Made by a program: the position numbers and the translations under genes. From assembly GCA_900543805.1 (NCBI GenBank), contig UQTE01000004.1, forward strand, positions 1 through 64,000: DNA of 64,000 nt, in the 5' to 3' direction. Positions within the stretch are counted from its first letter, which is position 1. The number at the start of each line of letters is the position of its first letter. The notes beneath the pieces were generated by a model, which saw only the letters and a program-made list of their open reading frames with translations, searched no databases and was not told where the DNA came from. Source of the DNA: an uncultured Sutterella sp. (GTDB lineage: Bacteria > Pseudomonadota > Gammaproteobacteria > Burkholderiales > Burkholderiaceae_F). Below are positions 46,432 to 54,526 of this stretch, piece by piece.

Positions 46432-48744
46432 TCAGAAGGGAACGTCGTCGTACCAGTCGTAGCGGCGACGCCCCTTTTTCTGGCGCTTTCCGCTCTCAAA
46501 CGCCCTCCTGAAGGAAAAGCGCCGCTTTTCGAAGTCGACTTCGTCGAGGACGACCTGCATCTGCTTGCCGATGCGGATGACTTCGCCTTCGTCGCCGACG
46601 AGCTGCCCCTCCATCGCGGTGAAGTAGTCGCCCCCGAGGTTCGAGACGTGCACGTAGCCTTCGAGCCCGGAGTCGTCCAAGCGCACGATGACGCCAGAAT
46701 CGAGGACGTTGACGACGGTCGAGGCGTAGCGGACGTTCGGACGCTTCGAAAGCCACTCGCAGGCGAGCCAGTTCATGACGTCGCGCGAAGCGTCGTCGGC
46801 GCGACGCTCGGCGATCGAACAGAGAAGCCCCAGACGGCGCCAGACCTCATGGTCGCGCCCCGCCTTGGAGAAGTCCTTGACGGGCTTCTCGAAGGCCGGG
46901 CGAAAACCGAGCTTCTGCGCGTGGAATCCCTCGATTCCCGTTTCCGAATAAAGCTTCGGATGGTAGGTGCGACGGGCGAGAATCGCCTTGATCGTGCGGT
47001 GCAAGAGCAGATCGGGGTAGCGCCGGATCGGACTCGTAAAGTGCGCGTAGTGCTCGTACTGCAGACCGTAGTGTCCGATGTTGTCGGGGCTGTAGAGGGC
47101 GCGCGACATCGTGCGCAGCACCGCGATCTGCAGAGGCGAGGTCGAGGGAGACTTCTTCACCGACTCCAGGAGAGCAGCGAAGCCCGCGGGCGAATTTTCC
47201 GAAAGTTTGAGCTTGTAGGCCCGAAGGATGCGGCGCAGATCCTGCAGACGTTCTTCTTCGGGCTTGTCGTGCACGCGAAAGAGCGTGAGCTTCTCGTTAC
47301 GCAGAACGAAGTCTGCGGCGGCGACGTTCGCGACGAGCATGCACTCTTCGATGAGCCGGTTCGCATCCGTGATGCGGTAAGGTTCGAAGCGGTCGATCGT
47401 GCCCTTTTCCTCGTTGATGAGCGCCTTGATTTCGCTCGACTCGAAGTCGAGCGCAAAGCGCTTTTCGCGGGCCGCGTGCAGCACCTTGTAGAGTTCGTAG
47501 AGGCGTTCGACCTCGAAAAGCCGTTCGCCAAGCGCCTCGAACCCCGCGTCCTCCCCGGAGAGGGCCGACCACACCTGCGTGTAGGTGAGGCGCGCGTGCG
47601 AGCGGATCACGGCCGGATAGAACTGATAGGCGGTCGTCTTTCCTTCGGCGTCGATCAGAGCGTCGCACACCATCGTGAGCCGGTCGACGTTGGGATTGAG
47701 CGAGCAAATGCCGTTGCTGAGCGCCTCGGGAAGCATCGGGATCACGGCCGTCGGGAAATAGACGGAAGTGCCGCGCGCCTGCGCCTCACGGTCGAGCGGA
47801 TGATCGGGCTTCACGTACTGGCTCACGTCGGCGATCGCGACGAGAAGACGCCAACCGTCCCCCGACTTTTCACAGTAGACCGCGTCGTCAAAGTCGCGCG
47901 CGTCCTCGCCGTCGATCGTGACGAAGGGAACGTCGCGCAGGTCGACGCGCCCGCGCCGCTGCGCCGCGGTGACTTCCTGCGGGATCTCCTTGGCTTCGTC
48001 CTTCACCTCGTCGGGGAACACCGTGCGGATGCCGTGGCGCTCCTCGGCGATCCGGAGCGCCCCGAGAGGTTCGTCGGCACGCGCCACGCGGCGCACGATC
48101 CGGGCGGGGCAGGTGAAGTTGCGGTAACCGTATCGCTCCCAGTTCTCCGTGACGTAATCCTCGTAGTCGGCCAGAGGGTCGCCCGCCTTTTCCGCGGCTT
48201 CGTCCACTTCGACTTCGTAGACGAAGTTCGACTGCGGTCTCGGCTTCACCGTGTCGGGCACGCGAAAGAAGATCGGCTCGTAGGCGTTTTCCGTCACCAT
48301 GGTGTAGAAACCGTCGGCGTGATCTTCGAGCCGCACGAGCCAACGCGTCTTCGTGTGCCGCACGAATCGGTCCACGACGAAGCGGTCGGGCCCGCGATAG
48401 GCCTCGTAGAGGTCGCCCGGCAGAGCCTTTTGAAGGCTCGCGGGTTCGCTTTTGCCGTCCGCGTCGGTGAGTGCCTCGTCACGGTATTCGACGAGCACGG
48501 GCCCGGCCTTTTGACCCCGGTAGTACGTTTCGTGCCGCACGGTCACGACTGGCCCTTCTTCCATCAGCGCCAGCGCTCCCGCATTGGCCGCTCCGCGCGA
48601 CCAGGCGAGTTTCTGCGTCAGGTGTTTCTTGAGTTGACGCAGGGTGTAGACGCACGAGTCCTCCGCAAAGAGGGCCCGCGCCGCGTTCATTTGTTCCGGC
48701 GAAAGCGTTGCCGGTTCGACGGCGATGTTCTTTTTCTTGGCCAT
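46432..48744 (-). CDS. rnr: Ribonuclease R
   Basis: Processive 3'-5' exoribonuclease for structured RNA. The 770-residue protein has an N-terminal helix-turn-helix, two cold-shock OB domains, the RNB catalytic domain (TIDGEDARDFDDAVY with its Asp cluster, HFTSPIRRYPDLLLHR) and a C-terminal S1 domain (VIVRLDDSGLEGYVHVSNL) with a short basic tail. The start MAKKKNIAVEP is selected by family length; upstream open sequence crosses the promoter region. Confidence 0.95.
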   Translation of the reverse strand: MAKKKNIAVEPATLSPEQMNAARALFAEDSCVYTLRQLKKHLTQKLAWSRGAANAGALALMEEGPVVTVRHETYYRGQKAGPVLVEYRDEALTDADGKSEPASLQKALPGDLYEAYRGPDRFVVDRFVRHTKTRWLVRLEDHADGFYTMVTENAYEPIFFRVPDTVKPRPQSNFVYEVEVDEAAEKAGDPLADYEDYVTENWERYGYRNFTCPARIVRRVARADEPLGALRIAEERHGIRTVFPDEVKDEAKEIPQEVTAAQRRGRVDLRDVPFVTIDGEDARDFDDAVYCEKSGDGWRLLVAIADVSQYVKPDHPLDREAQARGTSVYFPTAVIPMLPEALSNGICSLNPNVDRLTMVCDALIDAEGKTTAYQFYPAVIRSHARLTYTQVWSALSGEDAGFEALGERLFEVERLYELYKVLHAAREKRFALDFESSEIKALINEEKGTIDRFEPYRITDANRLIEECMLVANVAAADFVLRNEKLTLFRVHDKPEEERLQDLRRILRAYKLKLSENSPAGFAALLESVKKSPSTSPLQIAVLRTMSRALYSPDNIGHYGLQYEHYAHFTSPIRRYPDLLLHRTIKAILARRTYHPKLYSETGIEGFHAQKLGFRPAFEKPVKDFSKAGRDHEVWRRLGLLCSIAERRADDASRDVMNWLACEWLSKRPNVRYASTVVNVLDSGVIVRLDDSGLEGYVHVSNLGGDYFTAMEGQLVGDEGEVIRIGKQMQVVLDEVDFEKRRFSFRRAFESGKRQKKGRRRYDWYDDVPF

Positions 48745-48986
48745 GATTGTCAAAAAGCTAGGTTGGAAGAAGGACGAGTCGTTGATGCAACCCGTGCCGC
48801 GACAACGCGACGTTGTCGGAGGAAAGCATAACGGATCCGCGCGACGCATTGCGTCGCATACGAGCAAATTGGCGACGCTCCGGTTCCTCCCGTGCGGCAG
48901 AGAATTTCTCCGACCCTTTCCTCGCCCGTCCGCCGGTCTCTCCCGGCGGACCGAATCACTTTTTCCGACTTTTTTCAGATTTCCCC

Positions 48987-49015
48987 TTGACAAATTCTCC
49001 GACTTCAGGCAAAAT
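48987..49015 (+). promoter_or_regulatory. Sigma-70 promoter of tRNA-Leu
   Basis: -35 TTGACA (perfect), 17-nt spacer, -10 CAAAAT, ending 17 nt before the tRNA. Confidence 0.82.
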
Positions 49016-49032
49016 TCATCTCCTCTACGGAA

Positions 49033-49119
49033 GCCCGGATGGCGAAATTGGTAGACGCACCAGCTTCAGGTGCTGGCGCCTTCACGGGCGTGGAGGTTCG
49101 AGTCCTCTTCCGGGCACCA
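49033..49119 (+). tRNA. tRNA-Leu(CAG)
   Basis: An 87-nt type II tRNA: acceptor GCCCGGA/TCCGGGC, anticodon stem CCAGC/GCTGG with loop TTCAGGT (anticodon CAG), long variable arm, T loop TTCGAGT and an encoded CCA. Confidence 0.97.
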
Positions 49120-49151
49120 AACTTTCGTAGAGTGCCGCAAGGCGAGAAAAA

Positions 49152-49181
49152 TTGACGCTCCGCAAGGGCGTCATTTTTTTT
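49152..49181 (+). terminator. Terminator of tRNA-Leu
   Basis: TGACGC pairs with GCGTCA, followed by eight T residues. Confidence 0.87.
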
Positions 49182-49253
49182 GCCCTCGTTTTCCCGCCGT
49201 CCTTCCGCTTTCTTCAGCGGATAGAATGATTCGAACGCCACCCGTTCCGAATC

Positions 49254-51032
49254 ATGTTTCCGCTTCGCTCCATCGCACTCGCCCTCTCGCTCGGCGCCTT
49301 CCTCTCGGCCTCGCCGAGTTCGGCCGCCGTCATCCGGCTCGGCGTCGTCACGACGACGGAGCCTGGCTTTGCCGCGACCACCGTCACCCCCGTGGTGTCG
49401 GAGATGGAAAAGCTACGTCCCCAAGACGTCGTGCACGTCGTGCAGATTGCGGAGCACGATCTCCTTCACGACATCGAACGCGAACGCCCCGACCTTCTCA
49501 TCTGCTCGGCCTGGTGTTTTCTGAACGTCCTCTCCGACATCGGCGCGCATCCCGTCGCGACGCGCAAGACCGATCGGGCGGCCTCGGCCGTCGCGTCGAT
49601 CGGCGCCGCGCTCGTCGTGCGTAGCGACCGCACGGATCTGAGGACGCTTGAGGACCTGCGCGGCAAGAAGGCCGCCGCAACCCTCCCGCACTCGGTCGAC
49701 GGGTATCCCGCCGTTCGCCTCATGCTGCGCGAAAAGGGCTTCTCCGACGAGAAGTTCTTCTCGAGCGTGAACTTTCTCACCTTCACCGTCCCCGACGTTC
49801 TCTCGGCCGTGCTCTCGGGCGACGCCGACGTGTCGATTCTCCCCGCCTGCGCGCTCGAGCGCGCCCAGGAGGAGGGGCTCGTCGAACCCGGTCTGCTGCG
49901 CGTGGTGGGTCTTCCGCCCGACGGCGCGCTCGCCTGTTCGCGCTCGACCGACCTCTACCCCGACATCACGGCGGGGATCCTTCCGTGGACCCCGAACGAA
50001 CTCTCCCGGAACTTTCTCACGGCCCTTCTCGAGAGCGGACACGCCGACGGCTACGAATGGGTGGCGACGAGCGACCTTCGCAGCGTTTCGAACCTCTATC
50101 AGGAACTTCACCTCGGCCGTTGGGCCGTTTTGGACGACACCTCTCTCTCCGGACTCTGGAAGCGCTACGGGCGCTACGCCGTCTTCGCCCTTTTGCTCGT
50201 TCTTCTCCTCATCGCCAACGAATACCGTCTCAAGCGGCTCGTCGAACACCGCACGGCCGCGCTCACGAAGACGCTTCGCGAAAAGGAGCTTCTCGCCCGC
50301 AAGGAAGAGGCCGCGCGCGAGCGGCTCGCCTCGCTCGAGCGCATGGGGGCGATCAGTCAGCTCTGCGCCATGATCGCGCATGAATTGAAGCAGCCCATGG
50401 GCGCCGTCCTCAACTTCCTGGCGGTTCTTCGCATGCGTTGCGGCGAATCGATCAAGGACGATCCCGTGGCCCAACGCGCCATGGAAGGCGCGCAGAATGA
50501 AGCGCGCCGCATGGCCGAAATCGTCGACCGCGTCCGCGGCTACGCAAAGCGGCAGCGCCGCACGCCCGAACCGGTCGATCTCGCCCGAACGATCGACGAA
50601 GCGCTCTCGCACCTCAAACCCGGACCGAAAACGACCGTGCGCCGGGAAGTCGCGCCGAACGTCTTCGTCGCGGGCGATCCGCTCGAACTTGAACTTCTCG
50701 TTCTCAACCTCGTCAAAAACGCCGTGCAGGCGCTCGACGCGGCCGAGGGCGGCACCGTGACGGTAACGCTTGCGCGCACCGACGAGTTCGGCGCCGTCCT
50801 CCGCGTCACCGACGACGGACCGACCCTTTCCGACGAAATCTTTGCCAAACTTCTCAAGGTGAGCGAAAGCGTCAAGGAGGGAGGCCTCGGACTCGGCCTC
50901 GCGATCGTGCGCAACATCGTCGACGAACACGGCGCGACGCTTACGATCGAACGTCTTCCCGAACGGGGCCTTGCCGTCACCGTGCGCTTCGATACGCTCA
51001 ACCCGAACGACCCCGCCGACAAAACCGCTTGA
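49254..51032 (+). CDS. TtrS-like sensor histidine kinase with periplasmic substrate-binding domain
   Basis: The 592-residue protein has a signal sequence (residues 1-25), a PhnD-type periplasmic ligand-binding domain (about 26-295; VIRLGVVTTTEPG, PDLLICSAW), one membrane helix (about 308-326), a coiled linker, the HisKA motif IAHELKQPMG with phospho-acceptor His376, and an HATPase domain with N-box LVLNLVKNAVQAL and G2 GGLGLGLAIV. The architecture is that of TtrS, the tetrathionate sensor, but the ligand cannot be deduced. It overlaps nothing and is followed after 9 nt by its response regulator, so it presumably senses the substrate of the reductases encoded downstream. Confidence 0.9.
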   Translation: MFPLRSIALALSLGAFLSASPSSAAVIRLGVVTTTEPGFAATTVTPVVSEMEKLRPQDVVHVVQIAEHDLLHDIERERPDLLICSAWCFLNVLSDIGAHPVATRKTDRAASAVASIGAALVVRSDRTDLRTLEDLRGKKAAATLPHSVDGYPAVRLMLREKGFSDEKFFSSVNFLTFTVPDVLSAVLSGDADVSILPACALERAQEEGLVEPGLLRVVGLPPDGALACSRSTDLYPDITAGILPWTPNELSRNFLTALLESGHADGYEWVATSDLRSVSNLYQELHLGRWAVLDDTSLSGLWKRYGRYAVFALLLVLLLIANEYRLKRLVEHRTAALTKTLREKELLARKEEAARERLASLERMGAISQLCAMIAHELKQPMGAVLNFLAVLRMRCGESIKDDPVAQRAMEGAQNEARRMAEIVDRVRGYAKRQRRTPEPVDLARTIDEALSHLKPGPKTTVRREVAPNVFVAGDPLELELLVLNLVKNAVQALDAAEGGTVTVTLARTDEFGAVLRVTDDGPTLSDEIFAKLLKVSESVKEGGLGLGLAIVRNIVDEHGATLTIERLPERGLAVTVRFDTLNPNDPADKTA

Positions 51033-51041
51033 AAACCGACC

Positions 51042-51671
51042 ATGACCCGACCTCTCATCCGCATTGTTGACGACGACCCAGCGCTCGGAGAATCCTTCGC
51101 CATGCTCCTCGAAACGATGGGCTGGGACGTGGCGCGCTACACCGACGGGCGCGACTTTCTCGAGCGCGACACGCTAGAGGGCCCAGGCTGCATCGTGCTC
51201 GACGTACGCATGCCGGGCCTCACGGGGCTCGACGTGCAGGACGAGCTCGTGCGCCGCGGCTCGAAGCTGCCGATTCTCTTTTTGTCCGCCCACGGCACCA
51301 TCACCATGGCCGTGCACGCGCTTCACCACGGCGCCGTCGACTTCCTGGAAAAGCCCGTCGACCCGATGGTCTTCGTGCAGAAGGTCTCCCGCGCCGTCGC
51401 GGCGTCGGTCGACGAGCACGTGCGCGAGCGCGAGGAGTCGGAGCGGCGAAACCGCTTCGGGACGCTCACCCCGCGCGAAAAGGACGTGGTGCACGCCGTG
51501 CTCGAGGGAAAGGCCAACAAGGTGATCGCCCGGGATTTGGGGCTCGAAGTGAGCACGGTCAAGATGCACCGGGCGAACGCCTTCGCAAAGCTCGGCGTGC
51601 ATTCGCCCGCCGAACTCACGCGGCTTGCATTCGAATCGGGGTACGCCGATGCAAAGACGACGCTTTCTTAA
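51042..51671 (+). CDS. LuxR/FixJ-type response regulator (TtrR-like)
   Basis: The 209-residue protein has a receiver domain with Asp54 as phospho-acceptor (VLDVRMPGLTG), the acidic pair DDD near residue 10 and Lys in EKPVDP. A GerE/LuxR helix-turn-helix follows (LTPREKDVVHAVLEGKANKVIARDLG and VSTVKMHRANAFAKLG). It pairs with the preceding kinase. Its last 23 nt overlap the next gene, tying the regulator and the first reductase to one mRNA. Confidence 0.93.
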   Translation: MTRPLIRIVDDDPALGESFAMLLETMGWDVARYTDGRDFLERDTLEGPGCIVLDVRMPGLTGLDVQDELVRRGSKLPILFLSAHGTITMAVHALHHGAVDFLEKPVDPMVFVQKVSRAVAASVDEHVREREESERRNRFGTLTPREKDVVHAVLEGKANKVIARDLGLEVSTVKMHRANAFAKLGVHSPAELTRLAFESGYADAKTTLS

Positions 51672-53079
51672 TTCCGCCTTCGCCCTCGGACTGACGGCGC
51701 CGCTTGCCCTGCGCGCCTCCGAGGCGCCCGAAAAAGCCCGGGAACTCTCCGCCGACGTCGTGATCGTGGGCTCGGGCGCGGCGGGGCTTTCCGCCGCGGT
51801 GTCCGCGCTCCAATCGGGAGCGCGCCGCGTGGCGCTTCTCGAAAAGGCGCCGCTCTTGGGCGGCCACTCCATTCTCTCGACGGGGTCCGTCTCGGTCGCC
51901 TTTCCCGATGCGGAAACGGGAGCGCGCGACGAAAACATCGAGCGCTTCGTGCGCGACACCTTGGAAGCGGGCGGCCCCGAATCCGATCCCGAACTCGTGC
52001 GGCTTCTCGCGCAAAAGAGTTACGACGCCGTCATTTGGCTCATACAGCTCGGCGTGCGCTGGAATCTCGAGCCCTTCCGGGCGGTTTCGTCCACGGCCGT
52101 GCGCAACATCTCGACGGGTTCCGTTCGGGCGGGCTACGACTACGTGCAGACGCTTCTCTCCGCGGCCAAGCGCCTCGGCGTCGAAATTCACTACCGCACC
52201 CGCGCCGAAGCGCTTCTCACCGAAGCGGGACGCGTCACGGGCGTTCTCGCCCGCGGTCCCCGGGGCGAGGCTCTTCGGTTTCGCGCTCCCGCGATCGTGC
52301 TCGCGACGGGCGGCTTCACGGCGAACCCCGTGATGCGGCGCCGCTTTGATCCCCGACTTCACGAAGGTCTCAGAACGACCGCCAATCCGGAAGGACAGAC
52401 GCTCGACGGCGCAACGGGCGACGGCATCGCAATGGCCGAAAAAATCGGCGCGAAGACGGTCGGCATGCCGCACATCCAGCTCATTCCCTTCATCGGAGGG
52501 CGCGTCACCGACTATGCCGGAGCGGAAGTCTGGGTGAACGCCCGCGGAGAGCGCTTCGTCAACGAAGAGGAGCGCTTCGGAACGCTCTACGAAGCGATTC
52601 TCCAGCAGCCCGACGCGCGCTTCTGGGTCATCACCGATTCGCAGTCGAAGAAAAACGCGACCTTCGGCCCGAAACTCGCCCGGGGCGCCGTGAGGGCGGC
52701 GGCCAACCTCGAAGAGGTGGCGCAGGCCATGGAAATTCCCGAAGCGAAGCTTCGCGAAACCCTTCGCCGCTACAACGAAGCGGTCGACCGAAACCGCGAC
52801 GACCTCTTCGGGCGCACCGTCTTTACGCAGCGCATCGACACGCCTCCCTACTACTTCGGCGAAGAGCGCTTCGCCGTGCACTTCACCTGCGGAGGACTCG
52901 CGATCGACACGCACGCGCGCGTTCTCGACCGCTCCGGGAACCCGATTCCCGGCCTTTTCGCCGCGGGCGAAACGACGGGCGGTATTCATGGAAAAGATCG
53001 CCTCGGCGGCAACAGTCTCATCGACTGCTTCGTATTCGGCCGCATTGCGGGCGAGGAGGCGGCCGCAGGGCGAAAGTAA
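51649..53079 (+). CDS. Tat-exported FAD-dependent reductase, flavocytochrome c type (first of the cluster)
   Basis: The 476-residue periplasmic flavoprotein has a Tat signal (MQRRRFLNSAFALGL), FAD motif VIVGSGAAGLSAAVSA, GGHSILSTG and the C-terminal GLFAAGETTGGIHGKDRLGG. Compared with fumarate reductase the loop HHTMGG reads HFTCGG (His411 kept, second His is Phe), while the Arg of the R-LGG motif is present (Arg451). The substrate is therefore likely an acid related to but not identical with fumarate. The start at 51649 gives a proper Tat leader; an earlier in-frame ATG at 51625 would bury it. No haem domain. Confidence 0.88.
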   Translation: MQRRRFLNSAFALGLTAPLALRASEAPEKARELSADVVIVGSGAAGLSAAVSALQSGARRVALLEKAPLLGGHSILSTGSVSVAFPDAETGARDENIERFVRDTLEAGGPESDPELVRLLAQKSYDAVIWLIQLGVRWNLEPFRAVSSTAVRNISTGSVRAGYDYVQTLLSAAKRLGVEIHYRTRAEALLTEAGRVTGVLARGPRGEALRFRAPAIVLATGGFTANPVMRRRFDPRLHEGLRTTANPEGQTLDGATGDGIAMAEKIGAKTVGMPHIQLIPFIGGRVTDYAGAEVWVNARGERFVNEEERFGTLYEAILQQPDARFWVITDSQSKKNATFGPKLARGAVRAAANLEEVAQAMEIPEAKLRETLRRYNEAVDRNRDDLFGRTVFTQRIDTPPYYFGEERFAVHFTCGGLAIDTHARVLDRSGNPIPGLFAAGETTGGIHGKDRLGGNSLIDCFVFGRIAGEEAAAGRK

Positions 53080-53186
53080 ACCGCTCACGGACACCTCCCG
53101 CGGGCGGTATTAGAAAGACGGAGGGGTCTATAGGATGAAGGGCGTACCGACAAACGGTTCCAACTCCAACAACAAGGACCCCATCC

Positions 53187-54131
53187 ATGACTATCGCCCG
53201 CCGCCGTTTTCTGACGGCCTCCGCCCTTCTCGCCGCCGGTGCCGGCCTCGCCCGCACGGCCCAGGCCAAAGTGCAGCCCGTCAAGCTTGAAGACCGCAAG
53301 TTTGAGCCCCTCAAGCTTCCGCGCCCCATCAGTCTCGCCGCGCTCACGGTGCTCGACGTCTCTCCCGCCAATCAGGTGCTCTGCGCCGCCAAGGCGGGCT
53401 ACAGCCACGTCGGCATCCGTCTGGTTCCCGCCACGCCGACCGAAACGCAGTGGGACATGATCGGCGACACGCCGATGATCCGCGAAGTCGAAGCGAACCT
53501 GCGCGCCACGGGCGTCAAGGCGCTCGACATCGAAATCCTTCGCGTCAAGCCCGACACGCGCGCCATCAACTGGAAGCCCTTCTTTGAAACGGGCGCCCGA
53601 CTCGGCGCCTCGCAGGTGCTCGTCGCCGGGAACGATCCCGACTACAACCGCTTCTGCGACAACTTCGCCGAACTCTGCGAAATCGCGCATCCCTACGGCC
53701 TCACCCTCAACGTCGAACCCATGCCCTGGTGCGACATCGCCACCGTCAAGGCGGCGGGCGACGCCATGAAGCGCGTCAACCGTCCGAACGCGGGCGTGCT
53801 CGTCGATCCGATCCACTTCTTCCGCGCCGACAACCGCTACGAAGACATCGACGCGCTGCCGCCCGGGTCGCTTCACTACTGCCAGATGTGCGACATCACG
53901 GCCGAACGTCCCAAGGACATGGACGGGATCCTCTATCAGGCCCGCAACTTCCGTCTCTCGCCCGGCACGGGCGCGGCGGACCTCAAGACGCTCCTCAAGC
54001 ACCTGCCCGGCCTCCCCATTTCGATCGAGGCCTGCAACGCCGAGCTCGCGCTTACGCTCTCGCCCCTTGACCGCGCCCGCATGTACCTCGAAGACATGGT
54101 CGCGGTCCTCAACGCCGCGGGCGAACACTGA
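53187..54131 (+). CDS. Tat-exported sugar-isomerase/AP-endonuclease-2-like TIM-barrel protein
   Basis: The 314-residue protein begins MTIARRRFLTASALLAAGAG (twin Arg, hydrophobic stretch, AQA cleavage site). The mature part is a xylose-isomerase-like TIM barrel with candidate metal ligands Glu in NVEPMP, Asp in VDPIHFF, Gln/Asp in YCQMCDI and Glu in SIEACN, as in IolE/hydroxypyruvate-isomerase relatives. Such enzymes isomerise, epimerise or dehydrate hydroxylated substrates and are usually cytosolic; Tat export suggests folding with metal before secretion. It stands between two flavoprotein genes and probably acts on the same substrate. Reaction unknown. Confidence 0.83.
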   Translation: MTIARRRFLTASALLAAGAGLARTAQAKVQPVKLEDRKFEPLKLPRPISLAALTVLDVSPANQVLCAAKAGYSHVGIRLVPATPTETQWDMIGDTPMIREVEANLRATGVKALDIEILRVKPDTRAINWKPFFETGARLGASQVLVAGNDPDYNRFCDNFAELCEIAHPYGLTLNVEPMPWCDIATVKAAGDAMKRVNRPNAGVLVDPIHFFRADNRYEDIDALPPGSLHYCQMCDITAERPKDMDGILYQARNFRLSPGTGAADLKTLLKHLPGLPISIEACNAELALTLSPLDRARMYLEDMVAVLNAAGEH

Positions 54132-54194
54132 CCCCTTACCCTCGTCGGCCGCTCTTTGCGGGCGGTCGACCACTCATCCATCGGGAGATTTACC

Positions 54195-54524
54195 ATGCAT
54201 CTCAAATCCGCACTGCTCGCGACGATGCTCACGATCGGTCTCGCCGGCACCGCCGGCGCCGTCACGATCAACGGACCGCACTCGTCGCTTCCCTGCACGA
54301 CCTGCCACCAGGGCGACAAGATGACCGCTCCGGCCAAGGAAACGTGCCTCACCTGCCACGAAAGCTACGCCAAGGTGGCCGAACGAACCAAGGCGATGAC
54401 GCCCAACCCCCACGCCTCGCACCGCGGGGAGGCCGACTGCTCGAATTGCCACAGCATGCACGCGAAGCCCCGCTTCGAATGCAATGACTGCCATACGTTC
54501 AACATCAAAATGAAGGGGGAATGA
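54195..54524 (+). CDS. Tetrahaem cytochrome c, FccA haem-domain type
   Basis: The 109-residue protein has a Sec signal peptide (MHLKSALLATMLTIGLAGTAGA) and four CxxCH motifs (CTTCH, CLTCH, CSNCH, CNDCH). The spacing and the segment KVAERTK...NPHASHRGEADCSNCHSMHAK closely follow the N-terminal haem domain of Shewanella flavocytochrome c3 (FccA), here encoded as a separate protein. GGGAG lies 7 nt before ATG 54195. It directly precedes, and is translationally coupled to, the flavin subunit, to which it should deliver electrons from a NapC/CymA-type quinol oxidase not found in the window. Confidence 0.93.
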   Translation: MHLKSALLATMLTIGLAGTAGAVTINGPHSSLPCTTCHQGDKMTAPAKETCLTCHESYAKVAERTKAMTPNPHASHRGEADCSNCHSMHAKPRFECNDCHTFNIKMKGE

Positions 54525-54526
54525 TC